DNA from: Acidobacteriaceae bacterium KBS 89
GTDB taxonomy: Bacteria > Acidobacteriota > Terriglobia > Terriglobales > Acidobacteriaceae
Length of the DNA: 64,000 bases
Direction: 5' to 3'
Assembly (NCBI GenBank): GCA_000381605.1
Contig: KB906757.1
Coordinates: 496,001-560,000, forward strand
A model generated the notes under the pieces. The model did no database searches, was not told where the DNA came from, and saw nothing but the letters and a program-made list of their open reading frames with translations. Both the position numbers and the translations under genes were made by a program. Shown here piece by piece: positions 8,758 through 16,689 of this stretch (position 1 is its first letter; every line of letters begins with the position of its first letter).

Positions 8758-9585
8758 TTGATACTTTACCGCACCGCAGACGCGCTCTACGTCGAACACG
8801 AGAGCAAGTACTACCGCCTCTTCGAGACCTCGCTCGACGCACTCATCGGCCATGACAACCTGCACGCGCACCTGACTGGACACATCGCAAAGTCCTCGCC
8901 ATCCAACGACCTTATCAACGACAGGCTAAAAGCCCCCATCGAGCACCAAGAGGTCTGGGCCTCCGGCGTTACCTACTACAGCAGCCGACGCGCACGCATC
9001 GCCGAATCCAAAGACGCCGGCGGCGGCGACTTCTACGACCGCGTCTATACCGCCGAGCGCCCCGAGCTCTTCTTCAAAGCCGTGGCCCACAAAGTCGCTG
9101 GCCCGGACAGTCTCGTGAAAATCCGCCGCGACGCCACCTGGTCCGTCCCCGAGCCCGAACTCACGCTCCTCATCAACCCCCGCGCCGAGATCATCGGCTA
9201 CACCGTCGGCAACGACATGAGCTCCCGCGATATCGAAGGCACCAACCCTCTTTATCTTCCCCAGGCCAAGGTCTACGACCGCAGTTGCGCCCTCGGCCCC
9301 GGCCTTCTCATTCGCAGCGACCCCATGCCCACCACCACACAGATCAAGCTGGATATTCTAAGATCAAACCAGATAACGTTTTCCGCAACCACAACATTAG
9401 CCGAATTGAAACGCGATCCAAAGACACTGGTCGAGTATCTCTTCCGCGATCACAGTTTCCCTTTTGGCTGCTTTCTGCTCACAGGCACGGGCATCGTCCC
9501 GCCCGACTCGCTCACGCTCGCAAGCAAGGATGAGATCCAGATCACCATCGAAGGCATCGGCACTCTAACGAACACCGTCGAATAG
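8758..9585 (+). CDS. Fumarylacetoacetase-fold 2-keto-3-deoxy-pentonate dehydratase
   Basis: 275 residues of the FAH superfamily, matching the branch that dehydrates 2-keto-3-deoxy-arabinonate/xylonate to 2-oxoglutarate semialdehyde rather than cleaving C-C bonds. Seen: WASGVTYYSSRRARIAES, FFKAVAHKV, the metal-site segment SVPEPELTLLINP (E132 and E134 candidates), GYTVGNDMSSRDIEG and QAKVYDRSCALGPGL. It begins with TTG at 8758, supported by AGGAAGG ten bases upstream. It lies between the aldonate dehydratase and the semialdehyde dehydrogenase, giving the exact enzyme order of the Weimberg pathway. The stereochemistry (xylose versus arabinose series) cannot be read from sequence. Confidence 0.85.
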   Translation: MILYRTADALYVEHESKYYRLFETSLDALIGHDNLHAHLTGHIAKSSPSNDLINDRLKAPIEHQEVWASGVTYYSSRRARIAESKDAGGGDFYDRVYTAERPELFFKAVAHKVAGPDSLVKIRRDATWSVPEPELTLLINPRAEIIGYTVGNDMSSRDIEGTNPLYLPQAKVYDRSCALGPGLLIRSDPMPTTTQIKLDILRSNQITFSATTTLAELKRDPKTLVEYLFRDHSFPFGCFLLTGTGIVPPDSLTLASKDEIQITIEGIGTLTNTVE

Positions 9586-9638
9586 CTCAGCTATCCATCG
9601 ACCCCACATCATCAGCAATCGTTGAAAGGAAAACACCA

Positions 9639-11210
9639 ATGGATGTAGCTCAGGTATTGATCGACGGCAAGTGGCGCACCGCCGACGCAGAGGGAACCTT
9701 CCACGCAGAAAATCCAGCCAAGGGCGAACCTCTCCCCATCGCTTTCCCGACCAGCCGATGGTCCGACTGCGACGCCGCGCTCACCGCCGCAACCAAAGCA
9801 GCCGCCGAGCTCCGCACCATCGCCCCGGCAAAGATCGCCACTTTCCTCGACGCATACGCCGCAAACATCGAAGCCGCTGCCGATAGCATCGTCGCTGCTG
9901 CTGCTGAAGAAACCGCTCTCCCCGTCAAGCCACGCCTCAAAGATGTAGAACTCCCCCGCACCACCAACCAACTCCGCCAGGCCGCAGCCGCAGTGCGCGA
10001 AGAATCCTGGCGCCACGCCACCCTCGACCTCGAAAAAAATATCCGCTCCTGCTTCGCTCCCATCGGTCCGGTCGTCGTGTTCGGCCCCAATAACTTTCCC
10101 TTCGCGTTCAACGGCGTCAGCGGAGGCGACTTCGCCGCAGCCATCGCCGCCGGCAATCCAGTCATCGCCAAGGCACATCCCCTTCACCCCAACACCACCC
10201 GCCTTCTCGCCGAACAAGCGCTGAAAGCCGTCGAATCATCCGGACTCCCTCCTGCCACCGTCCAACTGATCTACAACGTCAGCAACGAAAACGGCCTCAA
10301 GCTCGTCAGCGATCCACGTGTCGGCGCCGTCGGGTTCACCGGCAGCCGCAACGCTGGTCTTCACCTCAAACGCGCCGCCGAAGATGCAGGCAAACCCATC
10401 TACCTCGAGATGTCGAGCATCAACCCGGTCATCTTCCTCCCCGGCGCACTCGCCGAACGCTCCGAGCAACTCGCCCAGGAGCTGGTCGACAGTGTTCTCG
10501 CCGGCACCGGCCAGTTCTGCACCAGCCCCAACCTCGTCCTCGCCTTCGAGACTCCCCAAACCGAGCCCTTCCTCGCGCAAATCGCGAAGTCGTTCACAGA
10601 ACGCCCAGCCCAGCCTCTCCTCTCCGCCGCAGGCCGCAAGCAGCTCCATCAAGGAGTCAGTGCACTCACCTCCGCTGGCGCTCAACTTGTCACCGGTGGA
10701 GATAACGCCGCCGGCGAAGGCTACCGCTACTCCAACACCCTCCTTCGCGCCACCGCTGCCCAGTTCCTCGCCGCCCCCCACGACCTGCAACGCGAGATCT
10801 TCGGCAACGCCACCCTCGCGGTCGTCATCAGCACCCAGAAGGAGTTGGAGTCCATCCTCAATCTCCTCGAAGGCAACCTTACCGGCACAATCTACTCAGC
10901 GAAGTCCAGCGCCGACGACGCATCCTACGACGACATCGCCCCTCTTCTTCGCGAAAAGGTAGGCCGTCTCCTCAACGACAAGATGCCCACCGGCGTCGCC
11001 GTCAGCCCAGCCATGAACCATGGCGGCCCCTACCCCTCCACCTCGCACCCTGGCTCAACCTCCGTCGGCATCCCGGCCTCCATCACCCGCTTCGCCAAAC
11101 TCGAGTGCTACGACGCAGTCCGCCCGGAGCGTCTCCCGGCGATCCTTAAAGACACCATCGAAAACTCCACAACGTGGCGATCGATCAACGGGACTTGGGT
11201 CAAGGGATAG
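9639..11210 (+). CDS. 2-oxoglutarate semialdehyde dehydrogenase (aldehyde dehydrogenase family)
   Basis: A 523-residue ALDH-superfamily enzyme of the KGSADH type-III-like branch: VFGPNNFPFAFN, GFTGSRNAG (cofactor-binding glycines), LEMSSINPV (general base Glu) and GTGQFCTSPN (catalytic Cys). It oxidises 2,5-dioxopentanoate to 2-oxoglutarate, feeding the TCA cycle. The ATG at 9639 follows GAAAGGAAA. It is 53 bp downstream of the 2-keto-3-deoxy-acid dehydratase, completing the dehydratase-dehydratase-dehydrogenase triplet. The same enzyme class ends hydroxyproline catabolism, so the epimerase at the left edge could share it. The 3' end overlaps a 13-bp tandem duplication that repeats the stop-codon region. 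Confidence 0.85.
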   Translation: MDVAQVLIDGKWRTADAEGTFHAENPAKGEPLPIAFPTSRWSDCDAALTAATKAAAELRTIAPAKIATFLDAYAANIEAAADSIVAAAAEETALPVKPRLKDVELPRTTNQLRQAAAAVREESWRHATLDLEKNIRSCFAPIGPVVVFGPNNFPFAFNGVSGGDFAAAIAAGNPVIAKAHPLHPNTTRLLAEQALKAVESSGLPPATVQLIYNVSNENGLKLVSDPRVGAVGFTGSRNAGLHLKRAAEDAGKPIYLEMSSINPVIFLPGALAERSEQLAQELVDSVLAGTGQFCTSPNLVLAFETPQTEPFLAQIAKSFTERPAQPLLSAAGRKQLHQGVSALTSAGAQLVTGGDNAAGEGYRYSNTLLRATAAQFLAAPHDLQREIFGNATLAVVISTQKELESILNLLEGNLTGTIYSAKSSADDASYDDIAPLLREKVGRLLNDKMPTGVAVSPAMNHGGPYPSTSHPGSTSVGIPASITRFAKLECYDAVRPERLPAILKDTIENSTTWRSINGTWVKG

Positions 11211-11223
11211 GGTCAAGGGATAG
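11198..11223 (+). repeat. 13-bp tandem duplication across the stop codon
   Basis: GGTCAAGGGATAG occurs twice head to tail (11198-11210 and 11211-11223). The first copy contains the TAG stop of the aldehyde dehydrogenase. It is a slippage-type duplication of recent appearance, with no evident function. Confidence 0.9.
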
Positions 11224-11558
11224 CTCCTCAGCAGGAACGGCAGCGTCAGCAAGCCAATCGTTTTTCTTCAAACGATGTCGCTCTGCTGCTGCCGAATGCC
11301 CAAAGAGTTCTTTCTTGTGCCTCTGAATAAAATACTCAGAACGAAGGCTCACTCCCAAAAAAGTCACGTCTTCGCACTGAAAAAATCGACGAGCCGGACA
11401 ACCCAATAAGATTATCAAACTAAACAAGATATTCTAATCAATAGCAATTGGAAACGTTTTCCAGCGATCAAATTTCGTGACAGCGCGATTTAATTGTAGT
11501 AAAAGTCCTAATGACTTAAGCAGAAGCGAAAAGGCAGGACGGAAGGCCGCTGGCAGGT
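11211..11558. other. 348-bp non-coding region before the SDR gene
   Basis: No convincing gene. The stretch becomes markedly AT-rich from about 11310 to 11515, unlike its GC-rich flanks, and holds a LacI-like inverted repeat at 11449-11463. No clear rho-independent terminator was seen after the aldehyde dehydrogenase. The AT-rich part probably carries the promoter of the SDR-ROK pair; I could not place a confident -35/-10. Confidence 0.6.
11449..11463. promoter_or_regulatory. LacI-type operator-like inverted repeat
   Basis: TGGAAACGTTTTCCA has TGGAAA and TTTCCA half-sites around a central CG, with one extra T breaking exact symmetry; AAACGTTT is fully palindromic. The form is typical of LacI/GalR-family operators. 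It lies 96 bp upstream of the SDR gene. The cognate regulator is not identified; the LacI protein at 38549 has a different proposed site. Confidence 0.4.
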
Positions 11559-12320
11559 ATGTTTAATCTTGCGGGAAAATGCGCCGTTGTTGTCGGTGGG
11601 ACCTCCGGCATCGGGAAGGCCATAGCCCTCGGTTTGGCGGCTGCGGGAGCCAATGTCGTCGCCTCCTCCCGATCAAAGCAATCCGTCGACAACCTCGCCG
11701 ACTGCCTCGAAGCACGCGCCAGCAAAACTCTCCGCATCACGTCCGACGTCGTTGACCGCGCCTCCCTGCAACTCCTCCACGATGCCACCCTCTCCTCCTT
11801 CGGACGCATCGACATTCTCGTCAACTCCGCCGGAGTCACGAAACGTGTCCCAACACTCAATTGTTCAGAAGAGTTGTGGCGAAGCATAATGGACGTGAAC
11901 CTCAACGGAACACTCAGGGCCTGTCAGATCTTCGGCGAAACCATGCTTAAGCAGCAGAAGGGACGGATCATCAACATCGCGTCGCTCTCTACTTTCGTCG
12001 CCTTTCACGAGGTCGCCGCCTACGGTGCCAGCAAAGCCGCCGTCGGCGCCCTCACTCGTTCCCTGGCGGTCGAGTGGGCTCCCCACGGTGTCTGCGTCAA
12101 TGCCATCGCTCCCGGAATCTTCCCCACCGATCTCAATCGCGAACTCCTCGACTCTCCGCGCGGCAAAGAACTCATCACCAGAACTCCGATGGCCCGCTTT
12201 GGTACCGTGGACGAAGTCATCGGCGCCGCAGTCTTTCTCGCCTCCGACGAAGCCGCCTTCACCACCGGACAAATTATCGCCGTCGACGGCGGTCTTCTCG
12301 CCAGTGGAGTCAACCAATAG
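11559..12320 (+). CDS. SDR family sugar/sugar-acid dehydrogenase
   Basis: A 253-residue classical short-chain dehydrogenase. Nucleotide loop GGTSGIG (residues 13-19), NSAG at 89-92, and catalytic S142, Y155 and K159 (YGASK) are all present, followed by the PG-motif region APGIFPTDLN. Closest in character to gluconate 5-dehydrogenase / 2-deoxy-D-gluconate 3-dehydrogenase / D-xylose dehydrogenase-like SDRs. It could supply xylose oxidation or handle fructuronate/mannonate in the uronic-acid branch. No signal peptide, so cytoplasmic. GGAAGG lies about 10 bp before the ATG. Its stop is 2 bp from the ROK regulator start, so they are one transcript. Confidence 0.82.
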   Translation: MFNLAGKCAVVVGGTSGIGKAIALGLAAAGANVVASSRSKQSVDNLADCLEARASKTLRITSDVVDRASLQLLHDATLSSFGRIDILVNSAGVTKRVPTLNCSEELWRSIMDVNLNGTLRACQIFGETMLKQQKGRIINIASLSTFVAFHEVAAYGASKAAVGALTRSLAVEWAPHGVCVNAIAPGIFPTDLNRELLDSPRGKELITRTPMARFGTVDEVIGAAVFLASDEAAFTTGQIIAVDGGLLASGVNQ

Positions 12321-12322
12321 CC

Positions 12323-13588
12323 ATGAAGTCAAATCAGCACGCAACGAACGGAACTCGTGGCATCAAGCGCATCGACCTCGCCTACGTCGAACTCGCATCC
12401 AGCGAGAATGCGCGCGACATCAACCGCGATATCGTCCTCGAGATCATCCGTTCGCAGCAGCCCGTAGCCCGCGCCGACCTCGCCCGCTCCTCCGGCCTGC
12501 AGCCCAGCACCATCTCCGCCATCGTCGAGCAGTTGATCGCAGAAAAGTGGGTCGCCGAAGGCGCCATGGCGCGACGCCCGCGCGGACGCCCGTCCACTCT
12601 CCTCTCGCTGAACGATGCCATGGTCATCCTCGTCGCCGACGTGCGCCCCAACCAGGCCATCGTCGCTCTCGTCGATCTCAACGGACGTTTCCTCGCCCGC
12701 GAAGCCGTCCCCCTCGTCTCCGAACCCGCCCGCTCCGTCACTAAAATCGTCCACTCCATGGAATCCATGCGCGCCGCCCACAGCGACCGCTCCTTCGAAG
12801 GCATCGGCATCAGCATGCCCGGCCGTGTCGACCCCGAAACCCAGCGTCTCCTTCTCGCTCCCAACCTCAAGTGGAGCGACTACGACATCAAGGGTGCCAT
12901 CGAAGAGCAGATGCAGCTTCAGGTCGAGCTGGCCAACGCGGCCAACGCCTGCCTTCTCTCCGAGCTCTGGTCAGGCCGTCTCGACGGCATCCGCAACGCC
13001 GTCCTCATCACCGTCTCCGAAGGCATTGGCGGCGCGATCCTCGCCAACGGACAGATCATTACCAGCCGCAGCGGCCTCGCCGGCGAGTTCGGCCACAGCC
13101 CCATCGACCCCACCGGCCCCGTCTGCGGCTGCGGTCAGCGCGGCTGCTGGGAGGTCTTCGCCTCCTCCACGGCTGCCCTCCGCTACTACGCCGAGCTCGC
13201 CCCAAACGGTCGCGCCACCAACATCCACGAGCTCCTCCGCCTCACCGAAGAGGGCGATGAAACCGCAATCGCCGCCGTCACCCGGCAGGCCACCCAGCTC
13301 GGCCGCGGCCTCCGTCTTGTCACGGCATCTCTCTCTCCCGAAGTCGTTCTCATCACCGGCGATCTCACCACCTCCTGGGCCCGCTTCGGTCCCATCATCC
13401 AAAAAGAGATGGCCGCCACCATGCTCGCCGGTGTTCCTCCCGAGCTCGGCATCACCAAGGACGGCGAACTCTCCCGCCTCCGTGGCGCAGCAGCCGTCGT
13501 CCTCCAGCGACACTCCGGCTACCACACCTCCACCCATCTGGCTGCCTCGGGCAAACGAAGCCGCCGCAACGCACCTGCCAGCCAATAA
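12323..13588 (+). CDS. ROK family transcriptional repressor (XylR/NagC type)
   Basis: A 421-residue regulator. An N-terminal winged helix-turn-helix (about residues 33-95: EIIRSQQPVARADLARSSG then LQPSTISAIVEQLI) precedes a sugar-kinase-like ROK domain. The ROK zinc site is intact: H258 in GEFGH and the cysteines of CGCGQRGCWE (268, 270, 275). The ATG at 12323 is chosen because the open frame upstream overlaps the SDR gene in another frame. ROK repressors of this architecture commonly sense xylose, glucose or N-acetylglucosamine. The position between the pentose block and the GH3/GH67 genes makes a xylose-type inducer plausible. A candidate operator is the palindrome at 13730-13741. Confidence 0.85.
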   Translation: MKSNQHATNGTRGIKRIDLAYVELASSENARDINRDIVLEIIRSQQPVARADLARSSGLQPSTISAIVEQLIAEKWVAEGAMARRPRGRPSTLLSLNDAMVILVADVRPNQAIVALVDLNGRFLAREAVPLVSEPARSVTKIVHSMESMRAAHSDRSFEGIGISMPGRVDPETQRLLLAPNLKWSDYDIKGAIEEQMQLQVELANAANACLLSELWSGRLDGIRNAVLITVSEGIGGAILANGQIITSRSGLAGEFGHSPIDPTGPVCGCGQRGCWEVFASSTAALRYYAELAPNGRATNIHELLRLTEEGDETAIAAVTRQATQLGRGLRLVTASLSPEVVLITGDLTTSWARFGPIIQKEMAATMLAGVPPELGITKDGELSRLRGAAAVVLQRHSGYHTSTHLAASGKRSRRNAPASQ

Positions 13589-13632
13589 GGGCAACATACC
13601 TGGATTGTCCTATTTTCGGCGCCTGTACCAGC

Positions 13633-13661
13633 TTGACATCACTCTTCTAGGTTAGATAAAT
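13633..13661 (+). promoter_or_regulatory. Putative housekeeping promoter of the GH3 gene
   Basis: A consensus TTGACA (-35) at 13633-13638 is followed 16-17 bp later by GATAAA/ATAAAT (-10) at 13655-13661. It lies about 100 bp upstream of the GH3 start, between the ROK gene and the operator-like palindrome at 13730-13741. Confidence 0.5.
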
Positions 13662-13729
13662 TTTGCGACACGTACAAAAGCCCGAACGGTTCGTCTCCTT
13701 CAAATCACTGAGACCACATCCCTTCCCAA

Positions 13730-13741
13730 CCAATCGATTGG
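13730..13741. promoter_or_regulatory. Perfect 12-bp palindrome in the GH3 leader, candidate operator
   Basis: CCAATCGATTGG is perfectly self-complementary with a central CG. It lies downstream of the predicted promoter and just upstream of the GGAGG ribosome site, where a repressor would act as a roadblock. The adjacent ROK regulator is the natural candidate, although the central CG also fits LacI-type proteins. Confidence 0.45.
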
Positions 13742-13763
13742 CGGTTCCCGGAGGATTCACATC

Positions 13764-16445
13764 ATGCAGCTTCAACGACTCGCTGCTCTTCTTCTCTTAC
13801 TCGGCGTCCTCTCCTCCGGTGCACTCGCCCAGTCCCAGAAAACGTTACCTTACCTCGACCCCGCGCTCCCAACTCAACAGCGCGTCGACGACCTCGTCTC
13901 TCGCCTGACGCTCGACGAAAAAGTCGCGCAGCTCGTTAACACCACCCCTGGAATTCCCCGCCTCAACATCCCCCCGTACGACTGGTGGAATGAAGGCCTC
14001 CACGGCGTCGCCCGCTCCGGCTTCGCCACACTCTTCCCCCAGGCCATCGGCAATGCAGCAACCTTCGACCGGCCGTTGCTCGGCAAGATCGGCGAGGTCG
14101 TCTCCGTCGAGGCCCGCGCCAAGCACAACGAAGCCGACCGCAACGACATTCACTCCATCTACTTCGGTCTCACCATCTGGTCGCCTAACATCAATATCTT
14201 CCGCGATCCGCGTTGGGGACGCGGCCAGGAGACCTACGGCGAAGACCCCTTCCTCACCGCCACTCTCGGCACAGCCTTCGTCAACGGCCTGCAGGGCGAC
14301 AATCCCAAATACTTCCGCACCATCGCCACCCCCAAACACTACGCGGTCCACAGCGGACCTGAATCCACTCGCCACAAGGCAAACATCGACCCCACGCCTC
14401 ACGATCTTTGGGACACCTATCTCCCAGCCTTCCGCGCCACCATCGTCGAAGCCAAGGCCAACTCCATCATGTGTGCCTACAACGCCATCAACGGCAAACC
14501 CGCTTGCGCCAGCGACCTCCTGCTCGAGGACATCCTCCGCAAGGATTGGCAGTTCGACGGCTTCGTCACCTCCGACTGCGGCGCCATCGATGACTTCTAC
14601 ATGCCCCAGGACCACCACACCAGCTCCGACGCCGAACACGCCTCCGCCGACGGCATCCGCGCCGGCACCGACACCAACTGCGGCAAGACCTACCTCAATC
14701 TCGCTGACGCTGTTCACAAAGGCGTCATCAGCGAATCCGAGATCGATGTCTCCGTCAAGCGCCTCTTCACCGCTCGTATGATGCTCGGACTTTTCGATCC
14801 GCCCGCACAGGTCCCCTACGCCTCGATCCCCTTCAGCGAAGTCCGGTCACCCGCGCACACGGCCATCGCGCTGCAAAGCTCACGTGAGGCGATGGTGCTG
14901 CTCAAGAACAGCAACAACATCCTGCCGCTCTCGCCCGCGAAGTGGAAGACCATCGCCGTCATTGGTCCGAACGCCGCCTCGCTCGCCGCGATTGAAGGAA
15001 ACTACAACGCAATCCCGCGCGACCCCGTGCTTCCGGTCGACGGTCTCGCCGCAAAGTTTCCTAACGCAAAGATCCTCTACGCCCAGGGCTCGCCGTATGC
15101 CGAGAACGCCGCCACCATCATTCCCCGCACCCAACTCCGGACCGCCGCCGGGTCCGCCATCGAAGGCCTCAAAGGCGAGTACTTCGACAACGACAACCTA
15201 ACTGGGCCGCCTGCTGTAACTCGCACCGACAAGCAGATCGACTTCGACTGGAACGGCGCCTCGCCCATACCCGGCAAGATTAACTACCGGGCCTTCTCCG
15301 TGCGCTGGACCGGCACCATGCAGGCACCCGCTGCAGGCGACTATCAAATCAGCGGCATCCTCGCCCACTGCAATCCCTGCCGCGAATCCGAGCGCTACAC
15401 CATTAAGTACAACGGCAAAGAACTCTCCACCTCTGAAGTCACCGTCGACAAATCGCAACACGGCGGCGCCACCTCCGCCGTCAAGGTCCACATCGACGAC
15501 GCGCAGCCCCACCCCATCGAGATCACCTACTCCCACACCAAGCGACTCCTTGGTTCAGGCTTCTCCTTGCAGTGGGTGCCGCCCGTCGAACCGCTCCGGG
15601 CCCAGGCTCTCGAAGCCGTCCGCAAAGCCGACATCACCCTCGCCTTCGTCGGCCTCTCGCCCAATCTCGAAGGCGAAGAGATGCCCATCCACATCCCCGG
15701 CTTCTCCGGCGGAGACCGCACCGACATCACCCTTCCAGCCGCACAACAGGAACTTCTCGAAGCCGCCAAGGCCGCCGGCAAGCCGCTCGTCGTCATCCTG
15801 ATGAACGGCTCAGCACTCGCCGTCAACTGGGCTCAGCAAAACGCCGACGCCATCCTCGAAGCCTGGTATCCCGGCCAGGCTGGCGCACAAGCCATCGCAG
15901 AGACTCTCGTCGGCGAGAACAACCCCGGTGGCCGACTCCCCGTCACCTTCTACACCGGCATCGACCAGCTTCCCGACTTCGAAGACTACTCGATGGCCAA
16001 CCGCACCTACCGCTACTTCAAAGGCAAGCCTCTCTACGGATTCGGCTACGGCCTCAGCTATACCACCTTCAGCTACTCCAACATCAAGCTTTCGACCACT
16101 AATCTTCACGCCGGGGATTCCCTCACCGTAGAAGTCGACATCAAAAACACCGGTAAGCGCGCAGGCGACGAAGTGGCCCAACTGTACCTCACTCCGCCTC
16201 ACACCAGCGTCTCCCCCGAACTCGCCCTCAACGGTTACACCCGCGTCCACCTGGCACCCGGCCAGACCCAGCACATCAAGTTCACCCTCGACCCACGCAC
16301 GCTCTCCCAGGTCGACGACAAGGGCATCCGCGCCGTCACGCCCGGCAGCTACCGCATCGCCCTCGGCGGAGCCCAGCCCAGCGAAACCACCAACACACAA
16401 ACCGCCACCTTCGCCATCGAAGGCACACAGGAAATGCCTCGCTGA
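13764..16445 (+). CDS. GH3 beta-xylosidase/beta-glucosidase with inserted PA14 domain
   Basis: An 893-residue secreted glycosidase. The signal peptide has a Leu-rich core and ends around ALAQ (residue 23). The first GH3 domain begins at about 30; WWNEGLHGVARSG resembles xylosidase-type members, and the nucleophile is D271 in VTSDCGAI. A PA14 sugar-binding module is inserted at about residues 468-605 (GLKGEYFDNDNL to GFSLQWVPP), interrupting the second alpha/beta domain. A fibronectin-III-like domain closes the protein (about 780-890). GGAGG precedes the ATG. It is likely periplasmic or cell-surface and releases xylose or glucose from oligosaccharides. Next to an alpha-glucuronidase, a xylo-oligosaccharide substrate is favoured but not proven. 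Confidence 0.88.
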   Translation: MQLQRLAALLLLLGVLSSGALAQSQKTLPYLDPALPTQQRVDDLVSRLTLDEKVAQLVNTTPGIPRLNIPPYDWWNEGLHGVARSGFATLFPQAIGNAATFDRPLLGKIGEVVSVEARAKHNEADRNDIHSIYFGLTIWSPNINIFRDPRWGRGQETYGEDPFLTATLGTAFVNGLQGDNPKYFRTIATPKHYAVHSGPESTRHKANIDPTPHDLWDTYLPAFRATIVEAKANSIMCAYNAINGKPACASDLLLEDILRKDWQFDGFVTSDCGAIDDFYMPQDHHTSSDAEHASADGIRAGTDTNCGKTYLNLADAVHKGVISESEIDVSVKRLFTARMMLGLFDPPAQVPYASIPFSEVRSPAHTAIALQSSREAMVLLKNSNNILPLSPAKWKTIAVIGPNAASLAAIEGNYNAIPRDPVLPVDGLAAKFPNAKILYAQGSPYAENAATIIPRTQLRTAAGSAIEGLKGEYFDNDNLTGPPAVTRTDKQIDFDWNGASPIPGKINYRAFSVRWTGTMQAPAAGDYQISGILAHCNPCRESERYTIKYNGKELSTSEVTVDKSQHGGATSAVKVHIDDAQPHPIEITYSHTKRLLGSGFSLQWVPPVEPLRAQALEAVRKADITLAFVGLSPNLEGEEMPIHIPGFSGGDRTDITLPAAQQELLEAAKAAGKPLVVILMNGSALAVNWAQQNADAILEAWYPGQAGAQAIAETLVGENNPGGRLPVTFYTGIDQLPDFEDYSMANRTYRYFKGKPLYGFGYGLSYTTFSYSNIKLSTTNLHAGDSLTVEVDIKNTGKRAGDEVAQLYLTPPHTSVSPELALNGYTRVHLAPGQTQHIKFTLDPRTLSQVDDKGIRAVTPGSYRIALGGAQPSETTNTQTATFAIEGTQEMPR

Positions 16446-16458
16446 TAAGGTCACAGTT

Positions 16459-16510
16459 ATTTGTAACTAACGACTAAGCAAAGATCTTTAGCGCTTGCAA
16501 TTTGTAACTA
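16459..16510 (+). repeat. Two copies of ATTTGTAACTA, 41 bp apart
   Basis: The 11-mer occurs at 16459-16469 and 16500-16510 in the spacer after the GH3 gene. The spacing is about four helical turns. It could be a regulatory site for the downstream GH67 gene; no regulator can be named. Confidence 0.4.
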
Positions 16511-16554
16511 GGAAAGTTCAGGAAACCTATAGTAGTAACGTCATTCCGACCGAA

Positions 16555-16581
16555 GCCTCTCACGGTTTCATCGTGAGAGGC
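16555..16581. repeat. 10-bp-stem hairpin within a probable dispersed intergenic repeat
   Basis: GCCTCTCACG and CGTGAGAGGC form a perfect 10-bp stem with a 7-nt loop. It is embedded in a segment of about 80 bp (16540-16622) whose wording resembles short palindromic intergenic elements I recall from related genomes; that recollection is not verified here. No U-tract follows, so it is a poor terminator. Confidence 0.45.
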
Positions 16582-16689
16582 GCAGTGGAGGAACCCCCGC
16601 ATTTCGCTCGAAGTCGCGAGACGAATGGACTGATCCGCTGATCAACATCACGACCAACAGCTAAGCGTTACACAAAAAATCAAAAAAAT

